A stretch of DNA of 64,000 nucleotides from the NCBI GenBank assembly GCA_024233215.1, contig JACKPW010000005.1, positions 248,001 through 312,000 on the forward strand, given 5' to 3'. Positions 17,589 to 25,923 of the stretch are shown here, one piece after another. The notes beneath the pieces are model-generated. The model made no database searches. It saw only the letters and a list, made by a program, of their open reading frames with translations, and was not told the DNA's origin. The first letter of the stretch is position 1, and each line of letters begins with the position of its first letter. Made by a program: the position numbers and the translations under genes. Source of the DNA: Verrucomicrobiales bacterium (GTDB lineage: Bacteria > Verrucomicrobiota > Verrucomicrobiia > Limisphaerales > J093).

Positions 17589-18773
17589 TTATGCCGGCAC
17601 AGAGGCGGCTTCCAGAATCGCCTTGAGTTCGCCCACGGTGAGGGGCAGCGGGTTGGCCTTCATGCTGCTGGCGCGTTGGGCCTTCTCAACGATGTCCGGG
17701 AAATCCGCGGGCCCGATGTCCCAATGGCCCAGGCCGGGGATTGCCAGTTCGCGGCAAAGCCGGGTCACCCACGCCACCCCGTCCGCCGCGATGGCCTGCG
17801 GGTTGCCGGTGAGCAACCGGGCGACGTGTTCGTAGCGAGCCAGGGTGTCGGAGCCGGGACTCCGAGCCTGAAGTGCCTGCAGGTTCGCCGCCATGACATG
17901 GGGGAGCAGGGCGGCGCACACCGCCCCGTGTGGCGCGGAGAACATGCCCCCAATGGGACCGGCGAAGCCATGCACCGCGCCGAGCCCGGCATTCGCCAGT
18001 GCCAGCCCCCCTGACAGGCTGGCCAGCGCCATGTCACTCCGGGCGGAGGCATCCCGGCCGTCCGTTGCCGCCCGCTGCAAGGACCGGGCCACCCGCGGCA
18101 GCGCCTCCACGCACAGCCCGTCCACGAGAGGATTGGTCCTTCCGCAGGTGTAAGGCTCGATGAGCTGGGTCAGGGCGTCCATGCCGGTGCTCGCGGTGAG
18201 CGCGGGCGGCAGGTCGAGCGTCAGTTCCGGGTCCACGAGTGCCACCGTGGGCAGCATGAGCGGACTGCGGAGACTGACTTTCACCCGATGTTCCGGCGAA
18301 GCCAGCACGCTGTTGCGGGTGACCTCCGCTCCCGTACCGGCGGTCGTGGGGATCGCCAGGCACGGCAGGCCCGGCTGCGTGATCGGGCGCCCGTGCCCGA
18401 TCACTTCGAGATAGTCGGTCACGTTGCCCGGGTTGTGGGCGAGAATGGCTATGGCCTTGGCGGCGTCGATGGCGCTGCCTCCGCCGAACCCGATCACCAG
18501 ATCGCAGTCCGCTGCGGCGGCTTGTGCGACCCCTGCCACGACCGCCTCCACCGTCGGTTCGCCCGTGATGCAGTGACAGGTGGTGGCAAGACCCGCTGAA
18601 TGCAGTCGTGCCAGCAGCGGCCCGGCGCGGGTCGCATCCCGTCCGGTGATCACCAGGGCGTGCCGGCCCAGGCCCGCGGCCAGTTCTCCCACCCCGGCGA
18701 GTGTGCCGGGACCAAAGACGATCTGCCCGGCGGTGGCGAAGTTGAAGGCGGGCACACCCGCGGCGGTGCTCAT
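17589..18773 (-). CDS. Iron-containing alcohol dehydrogenase family protein
   Basis: The 394-residue product is a group III (Fe-type) NAD(P)-dependent alcohol dehydrogenase. It shows the nucleotide-binding GFGGGSAIDAAKAIAIL, PTTAGTGAEVTRNSV, DPELTLDLPPALTASTGMDALTQLIEPYT with putative metal ligand Asp, and HGFAGPIGGMFSAPHGAVCAALLPHV carrying the conserved His ligands. The substrate is not predictable; maleylacetate reductases and lactaldehyde or butanol dehydrogenases share the fold. The ABM-domain gene sits immediately upstream on the same strand with a 28-base gap, suggesting a two-gene unit. Confidence 0.92.
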   Translation of the reverse strand: MSTAAGVPAFNFATAGQIVFGPGTLAGVGELAAGLGRHALVITGRDATRAGPLLARLHSAGLATTCHCITGEPTVEAVVAGVAQAAAADCDLVIGFGGGSAIDAAKAIAILAHNPGNVTDYLEVIGHGRPITQPGLPCLAIPTTAGTGAEVTRNSVLASPEHRVKVSLRSPLMLPTVALVDPELTLDLPPALTASTGMDALTQLIEPYTCGRTNPLVDGLCVEALPRVARSLQRAATDGRDASARSDMALASLSGGLALANAGLGAVHGFAGPIGGMFSAPHGAVCAALLPHVMAANLQALQARSPGSDTLARYEHVARLLTGNPQAIAADGVAWVTRLCRELAIPGLGHWDIGPADFPDIVEKAQRASSMKANPLPLTVGELKAILEAASVPA

Positions 18774-18801
18774 GGCAGGAGGAAGAACCGTTCGGCAGGG
18801 G

Positions 18802-19107
18802 TCAAAACGCCTCGTCCGATGGGAAGACGTTGGCGTACTTCACGCTGGTGCGGGGCACTGCCATCATGGGGGCGACCGTGTCCCGCCACCGGGCGTAATG
18901 CGCGGTTTCCTTGTGGGCGGCCGGGGCCTCGGAGGAACGGTAGATTTCCACCAGCACGAAACGCGTGGGATCCTCCGTGTGCTGGCAGACATCGAAACGC
19001 GCAATCCCGGGTTCCTGGACGCTGTTGCGGGCGTTGTCGAGGGTGGCCGTCCTGAAAGCCTCGAGACAATCGGGCTTCACTTGCACGTGAACATGTACGA
19101 CGAGCAT
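18802..19107 (-). CDS. Antibiotic biosynthesis monooxygenase (ABM) domain protein
   Basis: The 101-residue product has the small ferredoxin-like ABM fold: MLVVHVHVQVKPDCLEAFRTAT, VQEPGIARFDVCQHTEDPTRFVLVEIYRSSEAPAAHKETAHYARW and a C-terminal strand SVKYANVFP. Related proteins include LsrG-type isomerases of autoinducer-2 breakdown and quinol monooxygenases such as YgiN. The start at 19107 gives the usual size. It precedes the alcohol dehydrogenase gene on the minus strand, so an aldehyde, quinone or small-sugar pathway is plausible, but the specific substrate is unknown. Confidence 0.85.
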   Translation of the reverse strand: MLVVHVHVQVKPDCLEAFRTATLDNARNSVQEPGIARFDVCQHTEDPTRFVLVEIYRSSEAPAAHKETAHYARWRDTVAPMMAVPRTSVKYANVFPSDEAF

Positions 19108-19277
19108 GGGGGCATTTTCGCGGTGTTCCGGATCCGGTGCAAATCTTAAGCGAGCGTCGCAGGCATTCCCAGGATCAAGGATTGCATTAGCCCGGCGGCT
19201 GTGGCTTGCTGTCGCGCGTAACCTGAACTGTCGCCCGGTGGACGGCAAATGGCCGGCGGATCGGGGGCACTAAACTT

Positions 19278-20642
19278 ATGAGCGACACGATCAAATACCT
19301 GCTGGAAGAAGAACGGATTCCGAAGTCCTGGTACAACATTCAGGCGGACCTGCCCCAACCCCTCGCGCCCGTGCTGCATCCCGGCACGAAGCAGCCCATC
19401 GGGCCGGATGATCTGGCGCCGCTGTTCCCCATGGCGCTGATTCAGCAGGAGGTGACCACCGAGCGGGAGGTGGAGATTCCCGAGCCGGTGCGTGAAATCT
19501 ACAAGCAGTGGCGCCCCTCCCCGCTCTTCCGCGCCCGTCGCCTGGAGAAGGTCCTCGATACGCCCGCGCGCATCTACTACAAGTACGAGGGCGTGAGTCC
19601 CGCCGGCAGCCACAAGCCGAACACCGCCGTCGCCCAGGCCTTCTACAACAAGGAAGCCGGCATCAAGCGCATCTCCACCGAGACCGGCGCCGGCCAGTGG
19701 GGATCCTCCCTCGCCTTTGCCGGCGCGTTCTTCGGGCTGGAAATCAAGGTCTTCATGGTGCGGGTGTCCTTCAACCAGAAGCCCTATCGCAAGGCGCTGA
19801 TGGAAGCCTACGGCGCCACCTGCGTCGCCTCGCCCTCGAACGAGACCCAGAGCGGCCGCGCCATTCTGGAACAGCGCCCCGATCATCCGGGCAGTCTCGG
19901 CATCGCGATTTCCGAGGCCGTCGAGGTCGCCGCCCAGAACGCGGACACGAACTACGCGCTCGGTTCCGTGCTCAACCACGTGTTGCTCCACCAGACAGTC
20001 GTCGGCCAGGAAGCCATGCTGCAGATGGAGATGGCCAATGACTACCCGGACGTGATTGTGGGCTGCACCGGCGGCGGTTCGAACTTCGCCGGCATCGTCT
20101 TCCCGTTCCTCGGCGAACAGCTCCGCGGCGGGAAGAAGGTGCGGGTCGTGGCCGTGGAACCGGCCGCCTGCCCGAGCCTTACCCGGGGCAAATTTGCCTA
20201 TGACTTCGGCGACACGGCGCACCTCACGCCGCTGGTGAAGATGCACACCCTGGGTTCGACCTTCACCCCGCCGGGATTCCACGCCGGTGGCCTGCGCTAC
20301 CACGGCATGGCGCCGCTGGTCAGCCACGTGCAGGACCTCGGGTTGATCGAGTCGGTGGGCCTGCACCAGAAGGGCTGCTTCGCCGCCGGCGTTCAGATCG
20401 CGCGCTCCGAAGGCATTCTGCCGGCGCCGGAAGCCAACCACGCCATCAAAGGCGCCATCGACGAGGCGTTGAAGTGCAAGGAGGAGGGCGTCAGCCGCGC
20501 CATTCTCTTCAATTTCTGCGGTCACGGTCACTTCGACATGCAGGCCTACATGGACTACTTCGCCGACAAGCTGGTGGACCAGGATTACGACCCGCAGGAA
20601 CTGGCCATGGCCCTGGCCGGTTTGCCTTCGGTCCCGGCCTGA
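19278..20642 (+). CDS. trpB: TrpB2-like pyridoxal-phosphate tryptophan synthase beta chain
   Basis: The 454-residue product is longer than canonical TrpB (about 400) and matches the TrpB2 group that uses free indole and serine. K113 in GSHKPNTAVAQAF would form the Schiff base with PLP; TETGAGQWGSSLAFAGAFFG is the substrate loop, and CTGGGSNFAGIVFP binds the cofactor phosphate. HTLGSTFTPPGFHAGGLRYHG is characteristic of TrpB2. No trpA lies next to it, as is common for this subgroup. A hairpin terminator follows. Whether it makes tryptophan or salvages indole cannot be told from the window. Confidence 0.93.
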   Translation: MSDTIKYLLEEERIPKSWYNIQADLPQPLAPVLHPGTKQPIGPDDLAPLFPMALIQQEVTTEREVEIPEPVREIYKQWRPSPLFRARRLEKVLDTPARIYYKYEGVSPAGSHKPNTAVAQAFYNKEAGIKRISTETGAGQWGSSLAFAGAFFGLEIKVFMVRVSFNQKPYRKALMEAYGATCVASPSNETQSGRAILEQRPDHPGSLGIAISEAVEVAAQNADTNYALGSVLNHVLLHQTVVGQEAMLQMEMANDYPDVIVGCTGGGSNFAGIVFPFLGEQLRGGKKVRVVAVEPAACPSLTRGKFAYDFGDTAHLTPLVKMHTLGSTFTPPGFHAGGLRYHGMAPLVSHVQDLGLIESVGLHQKGCFAAGVQIARSEGILPAPEANHAIKGAIDEALKCKEEGVSRAILFNFCGHGHFDMQAYMDYFADKLVDQDYDPQELAMALAGLPSVPA

Positions 20643-20657
20643 GCCGACGAATTCGCC

Positions 20658-20704
20658 CGGGCGCGGACGCGGCGGCAGGCCGGGTTCGCGCCCGTTTGCT
20701 TTTG
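20658..20704 (+). terminator. Rho-independent terminator after trpB2
   Basis: CGGGCGCG (20658-20665) pairs with CGCGCCCG (20687-20694) around a 21-base GC-rich loop and is followed by TTTGCTTTTG. It begins 16 bases after the trpB2 stop, a standard position for an intrinsic terminator. Confidence 0.6.
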
Positions 20705-20807
20705 ACGAAACAAACCGCGGGCGTCCGGGGTGAAATACACATCCGGTGCGGACCTGTAATCGACGCGGTAAAGAACTGAGCGAAACTGCTCCGCGAAAGT
20801 GAGTGCC

Positions 20808-21185
20808 ATGAAGACCATAGACAAAGACGAACTGTTCAATCACCTGGGCGACTTCCTGAAGGGCAAGGGCATCGTGCTCTCGGATGGCAGCTATTCGAAA
20901 CGCATCCGCCAGGGCTGCAATCTGCTGTCCGACGCCATCAACGCCACCCAGAAGACGGTCACCCGGGCCCGCACCGAGGTGGACAAGAAACTGTCGAAAC
21001 TGCGGGAATCCCTCCACCGGGCGACATCCTCGGGCAAGGAATCGGGGGCCCCGCCCGTGGTGAAACCCGATCCCGCCGCGAAACCGGAGGCCAAGCCCAA
21101 ACGGGCGAAGGCCAAGCGCAAGACCGCGTCCCGGAAGAAGACGGTGGCCGCCAAGAAGAAGGCCGCTCCCAAGCAGGCGAAGTGA
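20808..21185 (+). CDS. Small protein with histone H1-like Lys/Ala-rich tail
   Basis: The 125-residue product has two parts. Residues 1 to about 75 form a helical domain (KTIDKDELFNHLGDFLKGKG, IRQGCNLLSDAINATQKTV, RARTEVDKKLSKLRESLHRA). Residues of about 80-125 are a proline-lysine-alanine tail (AKPEAKPKRAKAKRKTASRK, KKTVAAKKKAAPKQAK) like those of eukaryotic H1 and bacterial Hc1-type proteins, which bind DNA or RNA through charge. The start at 20808 (ATG) is preferred to a GTG at 20799. The head domain was not recognised. A nucleoid-associated role is an inference from composition only. Confidence 0.8.
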   Translation: MKTIDKDELFNHLGDFLKGKGIVLSDGSYSKRIRQGCNLLSDAINATQKTVTRARTEVDKKLSKLRESLHRATSSGKESGAPPVVKPDPAAKPEAKPKRAKAKRKTASRKKTVAAKKKAAPKQAK

Positions 21186-21330
21186 GCTGGCCGGAAGGTG
21201 AGAGCGTTGGAAACCCCGGATGAAGAAACGAGGCGAGGCGTGAGTGATTGGTGTCGCTGAGGCGAGGGGCGCCCAACGGACCGCTCATTTCGTCTGATTC
21301 GCGTGGTTCCCTCAGATGCCCGGTCACCGC

Positions 21331-22560
21331 TCAAGCCGTTGGCCGCTCGTACTGCGGGATCTTCAATCGCTCCCCGCCCTTCATCGCGGATTCGTGGGCG
21401 ACGATCCCCGGGATGGTCAGGGCCAGCGCCTCGTAGATGTTCACCAGCGGTTCCCGATCCTCGAGGATCGCCGTGATGAACTCGTTCATTAACGGCCCGT
21501 GCGATCCGCCGTGACCGCCGGCCGGCACCCCGGGCGGCAGGGAGGGCCGGGTGATGTCGGGCAGCTTGTCCTCCATTTCGCCCCAGTACTGCATCCCGTC
21601 CATCCGGCCCCGCTCACCGAAGACCCGACCGGTTTCGTTTACGTGCCGGAACACCGACTTGCTCATCAGCATCCGTGAGACCCCGCCTTCGCTCGTTTCA
21701 AACAGGGCGATCTCGTCTGCAAAAGGGTTGCCGTGCGGGTTGCCGCCCGGTTGATGCCAGCGGTTGGTTCCCTTGAAACCCAGTGCGGACACCGAGGTGA
21801 AGCGCCCTCCCGTCACGCCCACATAAAACGCGGTCGAGTGGGTGGGATACCAGAGCGGCGGCAGGCCGATGCGCCAGCCCTTGTAGGAGTCAATCGGCTC
21901 GGCCATGTAGTGGTAGTACTCGCCCTCGGAGAAGACCAGTCGACCGAACCCGCCGGCCCGGTAGATGGTGCGCATGGCGTGGCAGGAAGCGTGGTAACAA
22001 CTCGTCTCCGCCATCATGTACTTCATGCCCGTGCGCTTCACGGACTCCAGCAGTTTCTCGCCCTCCTCGATGGAGCCGTAAGTCGCCGGTACGGCACACA
22101 TGGCGTGCTTGCCATGTTCCAGGACGAGCCGGCAATGCCGGGCGTGACTGGGCGCGTCGGTGGCCACGAACACCGCCTCGATCTTTGGGTCCTTCACCAG
22201 TTCCTCCAGCGAATCGTAGGAGTTGCCGCAGCGACACGCCTTCATCAGGCCCGCGCGCCGGTCGGGGAACAGGTCGCTCACCGCGACGACCTCGACGTTC
22301 GGATGATCCTGGAAGCCGAACTGCGCTCCGAACTGACAGACGCCGTAGCCGACGATCCCGACCCTCACCTTGCGATCGCTGACCGGTTGCCAGGGTTTGG
22401 GGTTCTCGCGCAGATCAGCGGCGTTGCCCAAGCCGCCCAGGCCTGCGGCGAGGGCGGCAGCCATGGAGCCGAAACCGAGCGTTTCGAGAAAGTCGCGGCG
22501 GGGCAGGGCGGAGGAAGCCTGTGGGGGCGGGGGAACCGGCTGATTCGACGGGTGCTTCAT
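21331..22560 (-). CDS. Tat-exported Gfo/Idh/MocA family oxidoreductase
   Basis: The 409-residue product begins with a long N-region and a Tat motif (LPRRDFLETLGFGSMAAALA). The Rossmann fold follows (KVRVGIVGYGVCQFGAQFGF, VEVVAVSDLFPDRRAGLMKA, IEAVFVATDAPSHARHCRLV). The usual EKP catalytic lysine motif of the family is replaced by CAVPATYGSIEEGEKL, so catalysis may be altered. The C-terminal alpha/beta domain includes EGEYYHYMAEPIDSYKGWR and GGHGGSHGPLMNEFITAIL. Such exported oxidoreductases are a hallmark of Verrucomicrobia and Planctomycetes and are thought to act on sugars. The start at 22560 avoids repeat-derived sequence upstream. Confidence 0.9.
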   Translation of the reverse strand: MKHPSNQPVPPPPQASSALPRRDFLETLGFGSMAAALAAGLGGLGNAADLRENPKPWQPVSDRKVRVGIVGYGVCQFGAQFGFQDHPNVEVVAVSDLFPDRRAGLMKACRCGNSYDSLEELVKDPKIEAVFVATDAPSHARHCRLVLEHGKHAMCAVPATYGSIEEGEKLLESVKRTGMKYMMAETSCYHASCHAMRTIYRAGGFGRLVFSEGEYYHYMAEPIDSYKGWRIGLPPLWYPTHSTAFYVGVTGGRFTSVSALGFKGTNRWHQPGGNPHGNPFADEIALFETSEGGVSRMLMSKSVFRHVNETGRVFGERGRMDGMQYWGEMEDKLPDITRPSLPPGVPAGGHGGSHGPLMNEFITAILEDREPLVNIYEALALTIPGIVAHESAMKGGERLKIPQYERPTA

Positions 22561-22680
22561 GCCGCGGATCCTGCCCGCTCCCGACCGAACGTCAAGCCAA
22601 GGGAGAAGGGAGGGACAGGCGGGTCGAAAGCCCGGGGCGCGGGCTGAGACCTGAGAAGGACGCGACACCTCGGGCTGGGG

Positions 22681-22715
22681 ATTTGAAATCTCAAATCTCA
22701 AATCTCAGATCCCAA
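22681..22715. repeat. Heptad repeat array (AAATCTC orientation)
   Basis: Near-perfect tandem copies of the 7-base unit TCAAATC lie here. The reverse orientation of the same unit appears at 22951-22998 and 23547-23597. Together with the copy at 23300-23323 the arrays surround and enter the four-helix-bundle gene. Confidence 0.75.
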
Positions 22716-22950
22716 GTCGCCGGCCGGGCTGGAAGGCTGGAAGAAATGAGCTTGCAGGAAATGCGCAAGACAGCCATAATATGAACAGCTATCAAGCGTG
22801 CGGAAAGAAGCGGAGGGTGACCCGCTTTGGGCGCCCGGGTATCGAACGGGACCCGATGGCGGGGGGATTGCCAGCTGTGCCACTTGACCGTGGGTATCGG
22901 GTGGACGGCCCCGAGGGGCGGGCAGGGCGAATGTGGTGGTGGCTTGGCGG

Positions 22951-22998
22951 GATTCGGGATGGGGAATCTGAGATTTGAGATTTGAGATTCGGGATTTG
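22951..22998. repeat. Heptad repeat array (GAGATTT orientation)
   Basis: Tandem GAGATTT units are mixed with GATTCGGGAT variants, ending five bases before the ATG of the four-helix-bundle gene. It is inverted relative to the array at 22681-22715. Confidence 0.75.
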
Positions 22999-23002
22999 CG
23001 CG

Positions 23003-23554
23003 ATGACCTACCAGCGATTTGAGGATCTCCCGGTGTGGCAGAAGGCGGCGGAGCTTGACGAACGGATTGAGGAACCGCTCGACCGGGAGTCCTTCAAGGT
23101 GTCGCGCGGCTTTCGCGACCAGTTGGACCGGGCGGCTCTTTCGGTGTCCAACAACATCGCGGAGGGATTCGAGCGCGGGAGCACGAACGAATTGCTGGCG
23201 TTCCTCTACATCGCGCGCGGTTCGGCGGGGGAAGTGAGATCGATGCTCTGCCTGAAGGAACGACGTGCCCGCAAGGCCGGGTGGCCCGCGGACCTCGACT
23301 CTCAAATCTCAGATTTGAAATCCACTGCCGAGTCCTGTTCCCGCCAACTCCGGGCCTGGGCAGATTCCCTGCAGAACTCCGACATTCGGGGGCAGCGGCA
23401 TCTCAATGACAAGGTTCGGGAAAGCGCACGGTTGAAGAACGCCGCCCGGTCCTACCGGTTGGATTTCCTGCGGGGACTCAAGCCGGGTCATCCGCTGTAC
23501 CGTTCTGCTGAGGCTCGTGCCGCCCGGGGTGAGGCGGAGGGGGGGGAGATCTGA
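23003..23554 (+). CDS. Four-helix bundle protein (23S rRNA intervening-sequence protein family)
   Basis: The 183-residue product starts MTYQRFEDLPVWQKAAELDE and contains VSRGFRDQLDRAALSVSNNIAEGFERGSTNELLAFLYIARGSAGEV, the hallmark of the S23/IVP four-helix bundle family. These proteins are often encoded in 23S rRNA intervening sequences or near mobile elements; Avd of diversity-generating retroelements has the same fold, but no reverse transcriptase is present here. The family is normally about 115-125 residues, so this copy has an extension of roughly 60 residues. A GAGATTT-type repeat (23300-23323) is translated in frame at about residues 100-107 (QISDLKS), where the family normally ends. 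The extension may therefore be repeat-associated read-through. Confidence 0.85.
   Translation: MTYQRFEDLPVWQKAAELDERIEEPLDRESFKVSRGFRDQLDRAALSVSNNIAEGFERGSTNELLAFLYIARGSAGEVRSMLCLKERRARKAGWPADLDSQISDLKSTAESCSRQLRAWADSLQNSDIRGQRHLNDKVRESARLKNAARSYRLDFLRGLKPGHPLYRSAEARAARGEAEGGEI
23300..23323. repeat. Heptad repeat inside a coding region
   Basis: TCAAATC-TCA-GATTTGA forms a perfect inverted pair of the heptad unit within the four-helix-bundle gene. It is translated as QISDLKS and leaves the reading frame open. Confidence 0.7.
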
Positions 23555-23597
23555 GATTTGAGACTTGAGATTTGAGATTTCAAATCTGCGATTTGGG
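23547..23597. repeat. Heptad repeat array downstream of the four-helix-bundle gene
   Basis: Several copies of GAGATTT (with GAGACTT and GATCTGA variants) end in an inverted TTTCAAATC. The stop codon of the four-helix-bundle gene (23552-23554) lies within the array. A second short repeat built on ATTCCGA follows at 23611-23651. Confidence 0.75.
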
Positions 23598-23755
23598 CTG
23601 TCGGAGGGTGGATTCCGAATTCCGAATCCTGGATGCCGATTCCCGATTGCCACACGCCTCCGGTGGGGAGGGGGGCCGGGTGGTTTGCCGATCGGGCGGT
23701 TGCCGGGCCAGTTGCCAGATTGACAGCGGGCAGGGGGACGGCTAGCACAGGCGCG

Positions 23756-25717
23756 ATGTTTTCGACCGAAGGATTTCAGGGTTTGGTGGAGTTCACGCCG
23801 GGCTTCGCACCGCGCGCCGGGATCTCGCATGTGCTGTTCGATTTCGACGGCACGTTGTCGCTGATCCGCGAGGGCTGGCCGGAGGTGATGGTGCCGATGT
23901 TCGTCGAGTATCTGCCGCCGTTGCCGGACGAATCCGAGGAGGCCCGGCGGCAGTTGGTGTTCGACGACATCATGCGCCTGACCGGCAAACAGACGATCTA
24001 CCAGATGATCCAGTTGGCGGATCGCATCCGGGAACGCGGGGGCGAACCGAAGGAACCGCTCTGGTACAAGCACGAGTATCTGCGGCGCCTGGACGCGCGC
24101 ATTCGCGAGCGGATCGAAGGATTGAAGGCGGGGCGCATCCGGCCCGACGACCTGCTGGTTCACGGGGCGCGCGGGTTGTTGGAGGCCCTGCAGGCGCGCG
24201 GGCTGCAGCTCTACCTGGCCAGCGGGACGGACGAGCCGTTCGTGAAGCAAGAGGCGGCCCTGCTCGATGTCACCCGCTACTTTGGCGAGCACGTCTACGG
24301 GGCGCTCGACGACTACAAGCAGTTCAGCAAGAAGAAGGTCATCGAGCGGATTCTGCGGGAGAACGCCATCGACGGCGCGGCGCTGCTTTCCTTTGGCGAC
24401 GGCTACGTGGAGATCGAGAACACGAAGGAGGTGGGCGGTCTGGCGGTGGCGGTCGCGAGTGATGAGGCAAACAACGGGGCGGGTCGAATGGATGAATGGA
24501 AGCGGGAGCGCCTGCTGGGGGTTGGGGCGGATGTGGTAATCCCCGATTTTCGTGACGCGGCGGCGTTGCTGGACGTCGTGATTCGGGACGCATCTCCCAC
24601 GCCGTTGGACATCACCCGTCTGCAGGTGTTTCCGCTCGCGGAGCGGCGGAGCCTGTCGCAGTTGACCGACATCTTGGTCGAACCCGCCGAAGATCCACCG
24701 GCATTGTCGCCGGAGTCGGACGCGCAGGTGGATGAATGCGTGGAGCGCATCCGGGCGGCCCGCGAGCGGAAGGCCGGAGTCCAGTTGATCTACGGCGCGC
24801 ACCTGATCAAAAATGGCGGGCAACTGCTGCTGATTCAGTTGATGGATGCCGGTTGGGTGACGCACCTTGCCACGAACGGGGCGGGCACGATTCACGACTG
24901 GGAATTCGCCTACCTCGGCCGCTCCACGGAGAGCGTGCGGGACAATGTGGCGGAAGGCCGGTTTGGGACGTGGGACGAGACCGGGCGGTTCATCAACCTG
25001 GCGGTGCTGCTGGGCGGGGTTCGTGGGGAAGGCTACGGCCAGGCACTGGGTCGCTTCGTCTACCAGGACGGCGGGGTGCTGCCGGAACCAGCCGAACTGG
25101 AACGGCTGATTCGGGAATCGCCGGCTGATCCGCTGACGCCGGCCCGCGCGGAGCTGTTGCTGACGATGCGCCAGCATGGGCTTTCCGGCGGCCCGCTGCT
25201 GGTGCCGCATCCGGATCGGAATGCGAGCGTGCTTGCCAACAGTTTCCGGCATCAGGTGCCGCTGACCGTGCATCCGGGCATTGGCTACGACATCATCACC
25301 AACCACCCGTTCTACAACGGGGCGGCGATCGGGCGGGGCGCGGCGACTGACTTTCGGCGATTCGCCGCCACGGTGGAAACGCTCGATGGCGGGGTGGTGA
25401 TGTCGGTTGGCTCCGCCATCATGGGACCGCAGGTGTTCGAGAAGGCAATGAGTTGCGTGAACAACCTCCGCCTGCAGGCCGGGCGTCCGGTGGTGCAGGA
25501 CCACACGATTTACGTGGTGGACCTGCAGGATGGCGGGGGCTGGGACTGGACCCAGGGGGAACCGCCGCGCGACAACCCGGCCTACTACCTGCGCTTCTGC
25601 AAGAGCTACTCGCGCATGGGCGGTGAGATGCGGTATGTCCAGTGCGACAACGTGGCCTTTCTGCACAACCTGGTGCACCGCTTGAGCCGGACCGGCCGGG
25701 GCAGGCGCCGCCCCTGA
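23756..25717 (+). CDS. HAD hydrolase fused to a large uncharacterised C-terminal domain
   Basis: The 653-residue product has a haloacid-dehalogenase-type phosphatase domain at about residues 20-280. The nucleophile motif is VLFDFDGTLS (D29, D31), motif II is LYLASGTDE, and the acidic motif is FGDGYVEIENTKEVGG. Residues of about 330-653 form a second domain: KAGVQLIYGAHLIKNGGQ, GWVTHLATNGAGTIHDWEFA, VMSVGSAIMGPQVFEKAMSC. It faintly recalls a Rossmann-like deoxyhypusine-synthase-type fold but was not recognised. The PfkB kinase gene follows after about 200 bases; a kinase plus phosphatase pair suggests sugar-phosphate (perhaps heptose) metabolism. The start at 23756 lies just before the first protein-like residues. 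Confidence 0.82.
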   Translation: MFSTEGFQGLVEFTPGFAPRAGISHVLFDFDGTLSLIREGWPEVMVPMFVEYLPPLPDESEEARRQLVFDDIMRLTGKQTIYQMIQLADRIRERGGEPKEPLWYKHEYLRRLDARIRERIEGLKAGRIRPDDLLVHGARGLLEALQARGLQLYLASGTDEPFVKQEAALLDVTRYFGEHVYGALDDYKQFSKKKVIERILRENAIDGAALLSFGDGYVEIENTKEVGGLAVAVASDEANNGAGRMDEWKRERLLGVGADVVIPDFRDAAALLDVVIRDASPTPLDITRLQVFPLAERRSLSQLTDILVEPAEDPPALSPESDAQVDECVERIRAARERKAGVQLIYGAHLIKNGGQLLLIQLMDAGWVTHLATNGAGTIHDWEFAYLGRSTESVRDNVAEGRFGTWDETGRFINLAVLLGGVRGEGYGQALGRFVYQDGGVLPEPAELERLIRESPADPLTPARAELLLTMRQHGLSGGPLLVPHPDRNASVLANSFRHQVPLTVHPGIGYDIITNHPFYNGAAIGRGAATDFRRFAATVETLDGGVVMSVGSAIMGPQVFEKAMSCVNNLRLQAGRPVVQDHTIYVVDLQDGGGWDWTQGEPPRDNPAYYLRFCKSYSRMGGEMRYVQCDNVAFLHNLVHRLSRTGRGRRRP

Positions 25718-25745
25718 GCCGCAACCATTCGATGGAACCACGAAA

Positions 25746-25896
25746 CACAGGAAAGGCAGGGCTGGTTGGACCGTGCGGGGCACGCGTGCTTGTACCGGAA
25801 GTCCTCATCAGGAGGCCGTGGGGCCCGGCTATCGGAGAGATGGTTTGGCACGGGTTTCGGACTTGGTTTTCGTGTGATTCGTGTATTTCGTGGTTT
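25746..25896. repeat. Inverted CACGAA-type periodic repeat pair
   Basis: A left arm GAACCACGAAACACAGGAAA (from 25745) and a right arm TTCGTGTATTTCGTGGTTT (ending at 25896) are imperfect reverse complements separated by about 100 bases. The same arms flank 58211-58364. The element fills most of the spacer between the HAD fusion gene and the PfkB gene. Confidence 0.65.
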
Positions 25897-25923
25897 GCCC
25901 ATCCGCATCGACACTGCTGAATC

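Larger units (their letters stand above)
22561..23002. other. 442-bp intergenic region with heptad repeats and a tRNA-like remnant
   Basis: No protein-like frame is visible. The region holds two arrays of the heptad GAGATTT in opposite orientation (22681-22715 and 22951-22998). Between them, the minus-strand sequence at about 22828-22893 has D-loop-like (GGCACAGCTGGCAATCC) and T-loop-like (GTTCGAT) pieces but does not form a complete cloverleaf. Confidence 0.55.

Noticed and set aside
22828..22893. tRNA-like sequence on the minus strand in the repeat-rich spacer
   Set aside because: D-arm and T-loop-like pieces are present, but acceptor and anticodon stems do not pair into a cloverleaf. At best it is a decayed remnant.
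22681..23597. CRISPR array
   Set aside because: Repeats are 7-base tandem units without regular unique spacers, and no cas genes are present.
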